The notes: generated from the letters alone by a model not told the origin. Shown: positions 24,673 through 35,000, counted from the first letter of the stretch. The stretch: DNA of 64,000 bases from an uncultured bacterium (GCA_937899715.1 CALCNX010000033.1:53339-117338); one strand, 5' to 3'. Numbers and translations: made by a program.

Positions 24673-25464
24673 CTACTTTGTTCGCGGCATCATCATCGCA
24701 CCAAATAGTGATTTCGCCGGACGTGTCGGCTCCGGCGCACGAGAAGAATGGACGCGCTCGCCCACCCATCCGCCAAAGTAGGTAGCAATGATGCCAACGG
24801 CAAGACCACCCGCAATAATAGGTAGATCCAGCATTCCAAGCGCTATGCACACAATATCAACGTTGACAACGACCGTCGTAAACCCTGCAATGCCTGCTTC
24901 TTCAAATATCACGCCGCGCGAGCGCAAGCCAATAATGAACCCGGCAAGAAACAACCCGATAAGATATGCGGCAAAATGCTCCATCAGCTTAAAGCCTAAA
25001 ACAATCACGAGCGTACTAGAGGTGAACATAGTGGCGGTCACGCCCAAAATGATACCACACAGCGCCCAACCCCATTCAACAGGTTCTTCGCGGACACCAT
25101 ATGCAATGGTTCCGTGGAGTTTTTCGCCAGCCCAGCCGCCGAGTGCGGAAAGTACAATGCCATTCATCAGGATGACAACCAGAAGCGTTGGTGTCATATC
25201 TAGCAAGCCTTTGAGCTGCAGCGCTGGGAGCGTAAAATACAGCACCACACTGACCACCACCGCACTAATCGTCGGTTCTAGTAAATTAACATCCCGCGAA
25301 ATCAAGCCTTCCAAAATGCCGGTTATCAGAAAACCGGCTAATATAGCCATAATCGGAAAAGGTAGTGCAGCAAACGACGAGCCGCTTGCATACGCCATCA
25401 GAAGCGTTATGAGCGAACCCGCGACCGATGAAATCAACACACTTTTGATACTAAAATCTTGCAT
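24673..25464 (-). CDS. Multi-pass membrane protein with internal duplication
   Basis: The ATG at 25464 gives 263 residues with about eight hydrophobic segments. Two halves repeat the same pattern: LAGFLITG (42-49), SRDVNLLEPTI (56-66) and GGWAGEKLH (109-117), against LAGFIIGL (173-180), SRGVIFEEAGI (182-192) and GGWVGERVH (231-239). Each unit therefore has a TM helix, a charged turn with Ser-Arg, an acidic residue in a following helix, and a closing GGWxGExxH motif facing the membrane edge. No known family was recognised with confidence. Function unknown; the inverted or tandem repeat layout recalls transporters or channels. The gene is monocistronic by context. Confidence 0.65.
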   Translation of the reverse strand: MQDFSIKSVLISSVAGSLITLLMAYASGSSFAALPFPIMAILAGFLITGILEGLISRDVNLLEPTISAVVVSVVLYFTLPALQLKGLLDMTPTLLVVILMNGIVLSALGGWAGEKLHGTIAYGVREEPVEWGWALCGIILGVTATMFTSSTLVIVLGFKLMEHFAAYLIGLFLAGFIIGLRSRGVIFEEAGIAGFTTVVVNVDIVCIALGMLDLPIIAGGLAVGIIATYFGGWVGERVHSSRAPEPTRPAKSLFGAMMMPRTK

Positions 25465-25892
25465 AAAAACAGCCCCCGAACATTGAATGATAACGATGAA
25501 GAGTGAATTAGAATCGTCGTAGAGTAAAGTCAAGCCAAATAGCACAGAACGAACTTTATTACTGCAAGCACCTTTTTTAGTACCGAGGCATCTTGCACCA
25601 TGATTGAGGGGAAGCACCCATTTTGTTCCCGAATCAACCAAAACTAATTTACGCAGAATTTTGATGTATGCAAATCGTTTTTAAGCACCTATCGGTGCTG
25701 GAAAGGCGAAGAAAGAAATTTTTTTTCAATCCGACACTTGAAAGTACAAAAGCAATGATGCCTAGAGAAGGTACGACTGCTTTCTTGTCCGTCGTTTTCT
25801 GCTTGCGCACACTTGATTTCTTCTGTAAATTAACCGCTAATTATTGCTTTTATTACAGGCATATTCTTCATTCTCAAACGATTTTCAGTTTC
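25465..25892. promoter_or_regulatory. Divergent intergenic region
   Basis: This 428-bp region separates the duplicated membrane protein (minus) from the transketolase subunit (plus). On the minus strand TAGTTTTG (25639-25646) fits TAnnTTTG, with a TTTG (25671-25674) 24 nt upstream, which is longer than ideal. I see no gene here; an upstream in-frame extension of the transketolase ORF through this region has no start-site support. Confidence 0.3.
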
Positions 25893-26921
25893 ATGGCTCA
25901 ATCGATACCACAAATCCCCGGCATGAAAGCAACCCGTCAAGGCTTCGGGCAAGGGCTGGTCGAACTTGGCGAAGCGAACCCAAATGTCGTCGCACTTGGT
26001 GCAGACGTAAGCGGCTCGGTGCTGACATCCATGTTTCAAGCCAAATTCCCTGACCGTTTCTTTTCCATCGGCATTGCCGAACAGAACGCAACGACCGTTG
26101 CCGCAGGGCTGGCACTGTCCGGCAAAGTCCCGTTTTTTGCGGGTTATGGCGCTTTTACAACGATGCGCAATGCCGACCAACTGCGTATTTCTGTGTGCTA
26201 CAACGAAGCCAACGTCAAAATTGCTGGAAGTCATTCGGGCGTGACCGTTGGTCCGGACGGAGCTACGCATCAGGTCTTGGAGGACTTAGCGTTGCTCCGT
26301 GCACTGCCACACCTGACTCTTGTAGTGCCATGCGACTACGAAGAAGCGCGACGTGCCACTATCGCTATTGGTGAGATGCACGGACCCGGGTACTTGCGCT
26401 TCAGCCGCGACAATTCTGCAATGTTCACCACCACCGACTCCCCGTTCCAAATCGGTCGTGCGGAGGTATTACGCGATGGAAACGATGTGGCGCTGATTGC
26501 GTGCGGACTTCTCGTGTGGGAAGCGATACAAGCCGCTCAGGAACTTGAAAAACGGCATGGAATCCAAGCCCGTGTCATTAACTGCCATACTCTGAAGCCT
26601 ATTGACAGCGCAACCATTGTCAAAGCAGCAAGCGAGTGCGGTGCAGTCGTTACTGCCGAAGAGCATCAGGTGCATGGCGGCTTGGGTGGTGCAGTGGCGG
26701 AGGTCTTGGTGAAAAATCATCCTGTCCCGATGGAAATGGTCGGCATGAAAGATATGTTTGGCGGAAGCGGCGACGGCAAAGACCTCATGCTGCGTTTCGG
26801 AATGACATGGCGCGACATCTATGCTTCGGCGCTTGTGGCTATGCAGCGCCGCGATGGAAAATTTTTGGGTTCGGCGGCACGTGCTATCAAAGACGTACCG
26901 ACATACAGCGAAGACTTGTAA
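25893..26921 (+). CDS. Transketolase C-terminal subunit (split transketolase B)
   Basis: The ATG at 25893 gives 342 residues matching the second half of transketolase: a pyrimidine-binding domain (GADVSGSVLTSMFQAKFPDR, FFSIGIAEQNATTVAAGLAL with the catalytic Glu, GYGAFTTMRNADQLR) and a C-terminal transketolase domain (VINCHTLKPIDSATIVKAAS, VVTAEEHQVHGGLGGAVAEV). In split transketolases, the TPP-binding N-terminal half is a separate gene, usually directly upstream. Here upstream is a divergent membrane protein, so the partner is encoded elsewhere. It acts in the non-oxidative pentose phosphate pathway. A strong terminator follows. Confidence 0.9.
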   Translation: MAQSIPQIPGMKATRQGFGQGLVELGEANPNVVALGADVSGSVLTSMFQAKFPDRFFSIGIAEQNATTVAAGLALSGKVPFFAGYGAFTTMRNADQLRISVCYNEANVKIAGSHSGVTVGPDGATHQVLEDLALLRALPHLTLVVPCDYEEARRATIAIGEMHGPGYLRFSRDNSAMFTTTDSPFQIGRAEVLRDGNDVALIACGLLVWEAIQAAQELEKRHGIQARVINCHTLKPIDSATIVKAASECGAVVTAEEHQVHGGLGGAVAEVLVKNHPVPMEMVGMKDMFGGSGDGKDLMLRFGMTWRDIYASALVAMQRRDGKFLGSAARAIKDVPTYSEDL

Positions 26922-26952
26922 CGTCGTGTGGTGTATCGCACAATGGTTGTAC

Positions 26953-26975
26953 AAAGCCCATAAAAATGGGCTTTT
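26953..26975 (+). terminator. Rho-independent terminator after transketolase subunit
   Basis: AAAGCCCA (26953-26960), a 6-nt loop and TGGGCTTTT (26967-26975) form a stem ending in a T-run, 31 bp past the transketolase stop. Confidence 0.75.
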
Positions 26976-27023
26976 ACTGATTATCACGCTTGCTTTTTCA
27001 TGCTCATCACAGAATGAGGTTTT

Positions 27024-29114
27024 ATGAGCATCTTCCGACGGTTCACGCTTTTCAGTTGGATGATACATGGTTTATGGTTCTGCATCGGAAGTACGTTCTC
27101 GCTGAGTTTTATCAGTGTGCAGTTGCTTACGGCGCAAACCCCTGTCATTGACTCATTGCGAACTGCTCTTAGAACAGCTTCGCCAGATTCGGTGCGCTCC
27201 ACTGTACTCACGCGCCTTATGTGGGAAGAACGCACGATTGACCCCGTGCAGGCTATTATCTACGGGCGCGAAGCACAACAGCTTGTGGAAAAAGAGAATA
27301 ACCCGCGCAAACGCTCAGAAATTTATCGTTTTCTTGGAGTGGCATATCGCAATGCGGGAGACTTGGCGAAAGCCGCCGAACTGGTGTATAAGTCCCTTAC
27401 CATTGACGAAGAGCGCGGCGATAGTGTGCAGATAGCACATTCATTCAATACGCTCGGACGCATTATGCTTTTGCAAAACAATGTGGATGAAGCCAATGTG
27501 TACATTCACCGTGCTGTGGCACTTGCAGAGCAGATGAAAGATGAGGCGCTGCTGGCATTTTGTCTTTTTACTCTCGCCGATCTCCATTTCACGCGCCGCG
27601 AATACGCACTGGCATTGGCAACAGCCGATAAAGTTGTTTTGATACGCGCACGGCGCGGTGAGGATGTTTATGTGGCGGATGTCTATTTGGCTATTGCCAA
27701 GGCGCTTACAACAATGACACAATATGACAAGGCATACGACTATATTTCTAAAGCATTAGCGATTTTTGAGCGCAAGCATATTACCTATAATCTCGCCGTC
27801 GGTAATAATGCCATGGCAACGCTTCTACTCACGATGAAAAAGCCGACGGAATCGGCATTGTATGCCAATAATGCACTTCAGATAGCCACCACCATCGGCG
27901 CGAAAGTTCTTGAAAAAGAAGCGGCTTTGCTTTTATCAGAAAGCTATACCGCCGAAGGTAAGTTCCAAGCAGCTTTGGAGATGTACAAGCGCCACAAGAT
28001 TCTGAGCGATAGTATTTTTTCCGAACGGAGTATTAAACAAAATGCTCTGCTCAATATTGAATACGAGACAAAAAACAAAGAGCAGCAAATTCGCGTCTTC
28101 GAGCAAGAGCGGCGTTTTAATGCTCTTTTGACCATTGTGGTTGCCATTATTATCGCACTACTGGTAGCAGCGTTCCTCTGGCTTGTCGGGCGGTATAAAC
28201 GCCAGAGCGCGGGAACCCAGCACTTACAAGCCCGCGCAGAATCGCTTGCCAATACCAACGATGCTCTTCGCATGACGCAAATGGAATTGCAAGAAAGTCA
28301 TCAAAAACTTTCCGAGGCACTACGGCAAATACAAGTTACTAACGACGAGCTCCAGGACTTGAACGAAGAAAAGAATATGATTTTGGGTATGGTCTCGCAT
28401 GATCTCAAAAACCCCATCGTTGCGATACAAGGTCTTGCAGAGATGATGAATACCGAAAGTTTTACGCTTGAGCAGTACAAGGAATTTTCCGGTGTGATTC
28501 TGGGGACAAGCAATAGAATGTACGCTCTCGTAAAGAATTTTCTGGATGTTGCCCGCGCTGAGGAAGGGCATTTGCGCTTAACGTTTATTCAGTTCGATCT
28601 TGCCGAAGTTATTGATTTGGTATTAGACAACTATCGGCAGCAAGCCGAAAGTAAGAATATCACGATACACTATAATAAACCAACAGACTCTATGGTTGTT
28701 CGTGCCGACGAAAGTGTTATTATTCAGATATTGGATAACCTTATTTCCAATGCCTTGAAATATACACCTCCGGGCAAGAATGTATCCATCGCAGTCGAGA
28801 CGGTGTATGTGGTGAAGCATAACGAAGCACTTGTGGGCGACGCGATGGATAATCTCAGTGATACATCTTTTGATGAATGTGTCCGATTTAGTATTATTGA
28901 TGAAGGACCCGGCTTGACCGATAGCGATAAATCCCAGTTGTTTCAGAAATTTGCACGCCTCTCTGCCCAGCCTACCGGCGGCGAATCTTCCACCGGACTG
29001 GGCTTGGCAATCACCAAACAGTTAGTAGAATTGATGAACGGGCGTGTCTGGTGCGAATCTGAGTATGGCTTCGGTGCCCGTTTTATTGTCGAATTTCCTG
29101 CCGTGCAAGGCTAG
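27024..29114 (+). CDS. TPR-containing sensor histidine kinase
   Basis: This 696-residue protein has an export signal (about 1-38, ending LTAQ), an extracytoplasmic array of about six TPR-like repeats (about 55-335, e.g. FLGVAYRNAGDLAKAAELVY and FNTLGRIMLLQNNVDEANVY), one TM helix (368-389), a coiled coil, and a kinase core with H-box MVSHDLKNPIVAIQG (His459), an N-box (NLISNALKYT), DEGPGL and the G2 box GGESSTGLGLAITK. The layout matches the Bacteroidota TPR two-component sensors. A GAGG Shine-Dalgarno precedes the ATG. No response regulator is adjacent. Its G2 region closely matches the kinase at 2389-3873. Confidence 0.93.
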   Translation: MSIFRRFTLFSWMIHGLWFCIGSTFSLSFISVQLLTAQTPVIDSLRTALRTASPDSVRSTVLTRLMWEERTIDPVQAIIYGREAQQLVEKENNPRKRSEIYRFLGVAYRNAGDLAKAAELVYKSLTIDEERGDSVQIAHSFNTLGRIMLLQNNVDEANVYIHRAVALAEQMKDEALLAFCLFTLADLHFTRREYALALATADKVVLIRARRGEDVYVADVYLAIAKALTTMTQYDKAYDYISKALAIFERKHITYNLAVGNNAMATLLLTMKKPTESALYANNALQIATTIGAKVLEKEAALLLSESYTAEGKFQAALEMYKRHKILSDSIFSERSIKQNALLNIEYETKNKEQQIRVFEQERRFNALLTIVVAIIIALLVAAFLWLVGRYKRQSAGTQHLQARAESLANTNDALRMTQMELQESHQKLSEALRQIQVTNDELQDLNEEKNMILGMVSHDLKNPIVAIQGLAEMMNTESFTLEQYKEFSGVILGTSNRMYALVKNFLDVARAEEGHLRLTFIQFDLAEVIDLVLDNYRQQAESKNITIHYNKPTDSMVVRADESVIIQILDNLISNALKYTPPGKNVSIAVETVYVVKHNEALVGDAMDNLSDTSFDECVRFSIIDEGPGLTDSDKSQLFQKFARLSAQPTGGESSTGLGLAITKQLVELMNGRVWCESEYGFGARFIVEFPAVQG

Positions 29115-29162
29115 AAAAAACGCATAACAGCTTCTTCTCCCCATTCTTACCACACTGCCACT

Positions 29163-31382
29163 ATGCGACTACTACAGTGTTTTCTCAGTATCCTCAGCCT
29201 GAGTATTATGAACGGTCTCGTGCCGATGCTAACCCCGCAAACCATAAGTAAGAACAGTCCGCAACCCGCCACAAAGCCCTCTGCCACAAAGCTCTCTGCT
29301 ATAAAATCCTTTGCTGCACCCTCATTCCCAAAGGTGGAAGAATTTCGTTTGCAAAATGGACTGAAGGTCGTTCTTGCTGAGAATCAAGCACTGGAACGCA
29401 CTATTTTTCATGTACAATGTTTGGGAGGCAGCGCTATGGATGCTGTCGGCAAGGAAGGCACGAGTGCGGTTCTGGCGCAGACGCTCGTGGCAAGCATGCA
29501 AGCACGTGTCGGTGCAACGGTTGATGTCGGTGCGGTTGCCAATAATGACACTGGTCGTGTTGCAGTCACGATGCAAAGCGCTGCCGATGCTTTTTCATTT
29601 GGCGTGTCGGTATCGCAATCAAAATTTCCGTCAATTGTGAAACTGATTGGTGAAGTTCTATCACGTCCGCCATTCATTGTTTCGGGCACTGCTTCCGATG
29701 TTTATGCGGCACGGCAGCATGTCCTTGTTGCCAATCAAGTAGCGCACGGCAGCGCCGATGCACCGCGTCTTGCGCTTGACGCGATGACAGCCGAGATTGT
29801 CTATGGCTCGGAGCATCCTTATTCGCGCAATGCCACCGAACAAAGCCTGCGCAGCCTGGCACCGAGCGATATACAAGCCGCCTATAAGATGCTCTGTATG
29901 CCGAATAATACCACAGTGGTTGTTGTTGGCAAGGTAACGAAAAAAATCCTTCTCCCCATGCTCACCAAAGCCTTTGGTCAATGGAAAAGTGCTGATGCGC
30001 CCTACATGACACGCCCACGTCCACAGCCGATGGAGCAAGGTGTGTATTGGGTGGAGTTCAACACCATTGCCCCCGTGACAGCTCTTGCTTTCGAGGCTCC
30101 ACCGCGCAACGATATGGATTATGACGCAACGCTTCTTGCTGCCACGCTGCTGGAAAGGCGCATCAATGCTCGGCTGCTGACAATAAATAAAGCAAACGAT
30201 TCTGTTCACATTGCCTTTACGCTTTCGGACAATAAATATGCAAATGCTCTTGTTTGTCAGCAATGGTTCAAGAGTGTGGATAATCGGGTAGAACAGTCTA
30301 CTTCTGATGCAAAGATATTTCTTGCTTCATATTCTCTTGTACGCGATGAATTACAACGCTTCCTCGCCGAAGCACCGAGCGAGCAAGATGTGGAAATTGC
30401 ATCTTGCAAGGGCATTCTTTTGGAGCGCTACGTTGATGCCCTGCGCCGCCCCGAATCTCTTGCCGCCCTCCTTCTCAATACCAATGCCAACGGGCTTTCG
30501 CTGAAAGAACTCCAAAGCTATCCCAAGCGTCTGCTGGCGCTCACCTCGCAAGCAATACATGCCGCCTCTACACGTGTTGTGCAGCCTACGACGATGATGG
30601 CAACGGAGCACCCGCCCGTGATTGTGCTTGGGAAGAGTGCCCTTGCAGATGGGATTCAATCATTGGGCAAAGTGCATCGCTATTCTCCTGCGGGCGAGGA
30701 AGTCCTTGTGCTTGATGAGTCTGATATTACTCTCGACAGCCTATTACGGTTGCATTCGCAGGCTTTGGGCGGCGCAGAGGCGATTGCCGGTATCACGACG
30801 CTAACAACGACTACAGAAACACAACTTTCGGTGATGGCACAGAAATTCCCCGGTACAATTCTTACCAAGCAAAAAGTTCCCAATAAAATTTCCCGGAAGC
30901 TGGAAATTGTCGCAACGCAAATACTGCAAGAACTCTGGTGCGACGGTAAAACTGCGTTCGATAAAATCGAGATGATGGGGCAAGAACAGGCACTCGCGCA
31001 GCGTTCGCCCAAAGAAACGGAAAGCGCCCTTTTTGATGCACAAATTTTTCCCGTGCTCACCATGCAGTTATGCGGTTTTACGCCTGAGTTGATCGGGCGG
31101 CGCAACGGTTACTATATTCTTAAAGCCTCAGCCGAGAGCGGTACTGTCAAAACATTAGCGCTGGATGGGAAAACGTTTTTACTGGCATCTATTGAGGAAA
31201 TGCGTCAGACACCGCAAGGAATCATCAAGTCATTACAGGAGTTTCGGGAGTACGGTGTTTTTGGCGGGGTAACGCTGCCAACGACGATTGTCCTCAAGAC
31301 GGGTCCGGGTGTCCTTATCGGAAAAAATGCCTATAAAATTAATCTGCCTCTTGACGATGAAGAGTTTCGGGCACGGCACTGA
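29163..31382 (+). CDS. Inactive M16 (insulinase-like) protein fused to a LolA-like C-terminal domain
   Basis: This 739-residue exported protein has an N-terminal signal-like stretch, then an M16-type fold (about 55-480): VEEFRLQNGLKVVLAENQAL, then GGSAMDAVGKEGTSAVLAQT. The zinc-binding HxxEH of active M16 peptidases is absent; the aligned positions read AVLAQ. The second M16-like half is at about 280-470. The last 220 residues (LLRLHSQALGGAEAIAGITT onwards) look like the outer-membrane-lipoprotein-sorting (LolA/DUF4292-like) beta domain that is sometimes fused to M16 proteins. Inactive M16 chains normally pair with an active chain encoded next door; none is present here. Function is therefore uncertain, possibly a scaffold or lipid/lipoprotein-binding protein. 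Confidence 0.75.
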   Translation: MRLLQCFLSILSLSIMNGLVPMLTPQTISKNSPQPATKPSATKLSAIKSFAAPSFPKVEEFRLQNGLKVVLAENQALERTIFHVQCLGGSAMDAVGKEGTSAVLAQTLVASMQARVGATVDVGAVANNDTGRVAVTMQSAADAFSFGVSVSQSKFPSIVKLIGEVLSRPPFIVSGTASDVYAARQHVLVANQVAHGSADAPRLALDAMTAEIVYGSEHPYSRNATEQSLRSLAPSDIQAAYKMLCMPNNTTVVVVGKVTKKILLPMLTKAFGQWKSADAPYMTRPRPQPMEQGVYWVEFNTIAPVTALAFEAPPRNDMDYDATLLAATLLERRINARLLTINKANDSVHIAFTLSDNKYANALVCQQWFKSVDNRVEQSTSDAKIFLASYSLVRDELQRFLAEAPSEQDVEIASCKGILLERYVDALRRPESLAALLLNTNANGLSLKELQSYPKRLLALTSQAIHAASTRVVQPTTMMATEHPPVIVLGKSALADGIQSLGKVHRYSPAGEEVLVLDESDITLDSLLRLHSQALGGAEAIAGITTLTTTTETQLSVMAQKFPGTILTKQKVPNKISRKLEIVATQILQELWCDGKTAFDKIEMMGQEQALAQRSPKETESALFDAQIFPVLTMQLCGFTPELIGRRNGYYILKASAESGTVKTLALDGKTFLLASIEEMRQTPQGIIKSLQEFREYGVFGGVTLPTTIVLKTGPGVLIGKNAYKINLPLDDEEFRARH

Positions 31383-31418
31383 CGATTTCGCATAGCAAGA
31401 TTCCCAACAGCACAAAAA

Positions 31419-31464
31419 AACAGCGCATCTATGCTGCTGAAAAGCAGTGTGGATGCGCCGTTTA
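31419..31464 (-). terminator. Terminator oriented for minus-strand transcription
   Basis: Arms of 21 nt, AAACAGCGCATCTATGCTGC... (31419-31439) and AGCAGTGTGGATGCGCCGTT... (31444-31464), pair with three G-U pairs and one mismatch. In the minus direction the stem runs into TTTTTTT. No intact minus-strand gene precedes it; the T9SS-tail remnant just upstream is the only candidate. In the plus direction it could still help end the M16 gene. Confidence 0.65.
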
Positions 31465-31528
31465 AAAAAGTGAGGACACTCAATTGCGCTACGCAGCCGC
31501 CTCTCTTCAGCTGTCGCTTGTGCCTTGA

Positions 31529-31615
31529 ATTATACAAGACCAAGCGTAGTAGGCATCTGCCCTCGGTGTGCACTTCAACCAGATACACACCCGCTTTCAT
31601 GTCGCCGACAGCACA
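31529..31615 (-). pseudogene. Remnant of a T9SS C-terminal sorting domain
   Basis: On the minus strand this stretch reads VGDMKAGVYLVEVHTEGRCL followed by LRLVLYN, a near-perfect final strand pair of a T9SS type A sorting domain (compare LETGVYYCEI and IPSGAYRILLHTE in intact proteins of the window). There is no upstream coding body: a stop codon lies about 35 bp before, and downstream the frame runs on past the place where such proteins normally end. An oriented terminator follows. It looks like the leftover end of a deleted surface-protein gene. Confidence 0.5.
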
Positions 31616-32023
31616 ATAACAGTATGATACAGGCGGCGTTTACGTTCGTAGAATTATTTTGAAGCATTTTTTAGATGCTTTCAAAACTTATGGTACAAAA
31701 ATACGAAAATGCTCAAGTGGAAAATAGTGCACCCCCCGCAACGATTTTTGAGGGGTATGTCATGTTTTGAGTTTTTATGCGGTCTCTACGTCCCCGAAAA
31801 AATATAGATGGCGCACTTTTACCTGTCTTTTTCATATTCGCTGCCGCCATGCCATCAAAAATTCATTCAACTTTCGGCACGAAAATTGGGGATTGACCTC
31901 TGTTTACTCAAAAAAATGTATTTTTGTGTTTTGCTTTGAAACATTTCTTCGCTGTGGCATTAGCATCCGTGCGACGGTGTTTCACTCTGCGACACATTCC
32001 CCTTCACTGTTTTCGTTGTACTC
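31616..32023 (+). promoter_or_regulatory. Upstream region of the IPT/TIG protein
   Basis: This is a non-coding A/T-rich stretch. TATTTTTG at 31919-31926 fits the TAnnTTTG -7 consensus, with a TTG 23 nt upstream (31893-31895). No other structure was recognised. Confidence 0.3.
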
Positions 32024-35000
32024 ATGCTCCAGTCCATACTGCTCTTTGGCTCACGTCGTGGTCGCTTCGTGCAAACTATTGCTGCTTCATCGAACTCCTT
32101 CCAGCTACTATTTGTCTTCGCCTTCATAGGAACACTGCTGTTTTCTTCGCAGAAGGTTCAAGCGCAACAGTGCGCCCCGATAATTGATAGCGTAAGAAAT
32201 AGTGTTTCTGGTGCTTTCGGACCTGGGACACTTGCAAAAGGTGGGATTGGATCAGAGATGACTATTTATGGACGAAATTTAATTGGTGCAAGCGTAAACA
32301 TTAGTGGTATACCGCAAACTATTAAGATGCGCTCTGATATATTGATACAATTTGATATTGGTGGCTGTTTGAATGGTTCTATTAATGTTGAGAGTGGTTG
32401 CGGTCGTGCTCAATTTCCCATGGAATGTATTCCAATACTTGAGGCACCGGTTTTTTATGACTTTACTCCCAAGATAATTCCATGCGGAGGCAAAACAAGG
32501 ATATATATTTATGGTGGCGGGTTTCGTCCTGATGTTTCAGTTATTATTGGTGGAGCCACTGTCCCAATTGTTGATCGTATTCAGACAAGTGATTTTACCA
32601 GTGATCCACCTGTGCCACGTGATACGCTTGTTGTCGAATTTGAGGCAAAGAACTTCACAAGTAGCTTTATTACTGTTAAATCAAATAATCCACAATCAGC
32701 GGGCGCATTCGCGGTATCAACATCTCAACTCCAGTGCGTCCAGCCCACACAGGCAGCCCCGATCATTACTGGTTTCAGTCCAATAAAAGGCGGCCCCGGA
32801 ACACTCATCACCGTTAGCGGAACAAACTTACAAAATATCACATCTGTGCACGTGGGGCGCTCACCCGCTCAAGTTGTCTCACAAAATCAATTGGGTGTAA
32901 TTATCAATATTGGCAACGGCAGAACGGGCAAAATTGAAATTACAACGCCCGGCGGTACTGCTGTTTCAAGTGAGGTATTTACTTTTATTCCCAGTCCCGT
33001 CATCACCTCTGTCACGCCAACAATTATCGGACCCGGTACGCCGGTCTATATTCGCGGTACAAATCTGGTCAACGCCCGGGTCACTTTTGGTGGGGTAACT
33101 CCCATTTCTGTCGTCAATGCAAGCGATACACTTCTTGTCGCCACGATTGGTACGTCGGGAACAATTACTGCTGTCTATCCCGCACTTATCAACTCTGCAT
33201 TTGTGGACAATATCCCCGTGAATCTCTCCGCCGATGGCGGCTCGACGGTTGCGCCGGAAAGGATTGTCTTTGTTAAGCAAGAGTATGCTCGTCCCAAAGT
33301 GGCTTTACGGCTTGGAAATGTCGCCGGAGGAGCTGTTATCAATGAGTCAGCCAAGACGCTGACGTTGAACGAGCGCCGCGCAACATTTTACCCGCCTGAA
33401 GCCCAACAAACAGGTGCTGTTCTTGTCGAGCGGCGCAACTGGAACGTGAGTGTGGATGCGGTTGTCAGTATTAGTTACTTCGATAGCAATAATGTTTCTA
33501 TACCGTTTCTGAGAGGAATTACGGTAACCGATTCTCTTCGGCGTCCTGAGGATTCAGACGTTCAAATGCCTATCCCGCCCGTTGCGGTTAGTCAATTACC
33601 ATTTTTCCCCGCTCGAACTATTGCTCCTATTAATGGCTTGTGGGGCGACCTTCTGCCCGTGCGGAGTACATCCACGCTTGATACCTTGCGCTTCGGAGAA
33701 AGTGTTATTCCCATTCGAGGTGTCCCCACTCTCACGGAGGCAAATAGGGCTGATGTTGCTCCCATCATTGTCCGCGCACGGTGGAGCGACCAACTGTATG
33801 TGAATAATCCTGAGGGATTTATTGCCGCTAAGTTGTCGCAGCGTGTGGGTCGGCAGGGCAAGCGGCGTATGGTCGTGCAGCTTTTGCCGTCGCCTGTGGC
33901 ACAGTACGATGTGGACACCGAGAACGCAACGGCAACGGTTATTCTGGACGACCCGCCAATCACGGCACCCGCCGTTATCAATCCTGTCGCGGAACGCCAA
34001 ATGTTTGCAGGGCGCACTGATTCTGTCTTTATCGAAGCAGAAGCCGACCCTGGAAAGACATCTCTGCGCTCTGCCGAAAACGGAGGCGTTCTTCCGAAAG
34101 ATATTTTCTACGATGATAATTATTTGCCCTTGAAATACACCGTTCGGTCAAGCGATGCTACACGCCTCACTGTAAGCCTCGGCACAGGTGCGGCATCGCA
34201 AGGCAGCCGACCGCTTGTACGTTTCACACTTCTCCCCACCGCAATTTCCGGCTCCACCGTAGCTGTGATTGTTACTGCCGATAACGGGCTTGGCGGCATA
34301 GCGACTCATCAATTCATCGTGCGCGTTCAGCAGGGTGCACCTGTTATTGCAAGCGTCAGCCCTGAAGCGGGTCGCGTGGGAACAAGCGTTACGGTTACCG
34401 GACGGGACTTTGGCGCTACGCCGCGCGTGAGCTTTGTCAATGCAGCAGGTGGAACGATTGATGCCGTGCCATCGGGCAGCAGCGATACGCAAATTACGGT
34501 GCAAGTGCCCAACGGTGCAGAAACAGGTCGTATTAGTGTTACCAACAGCATTGGTACGGGGCAATCGCAAAACGACTTTGTTATCGTGCGTACACCGCAG
34601 ATTACGAGTTTTTCACCCGACTCTGCCGCACAAGGCACAACCATTACCATTCGCGGCTCGAACTTTCGCGGTGCAAATCGTGTAACCTTTGGTGGCGTGG
34701 CGGCTTCAAGCGTTCAGGTTGTTTCGGATTCAGAAATACGCGCTGTGGTCGCAAGCAGTGGCGCAAGTGGCATTGTTCTTATCGCAAACCCGCTTGATAG
34801 CGGACGCTCAACGCAGCAATTCGTCTTTTTCCCGCCTCCAAGCATACAAAGTTTTACGCCAACGACCTCCGGCGCAGGTTCCACGCTCACACTCACGGGG
34901 CAGAATTTCTCCGGTGCAGGATTTTCCGCTCCAAGTTCGGTGCGTATTGGTAGTCGTGATGCGGTCTTTACGGTTCTCTCCCCAACGCAGATGACTGTTA

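Noticed and set aside
25668..25892. N-terminal extension of the transketolase subunit
   Set aside because: The extra 75 residues are not transketolase-like and the normal start MAQSIPQIPGMKATRQG lies at 25893.
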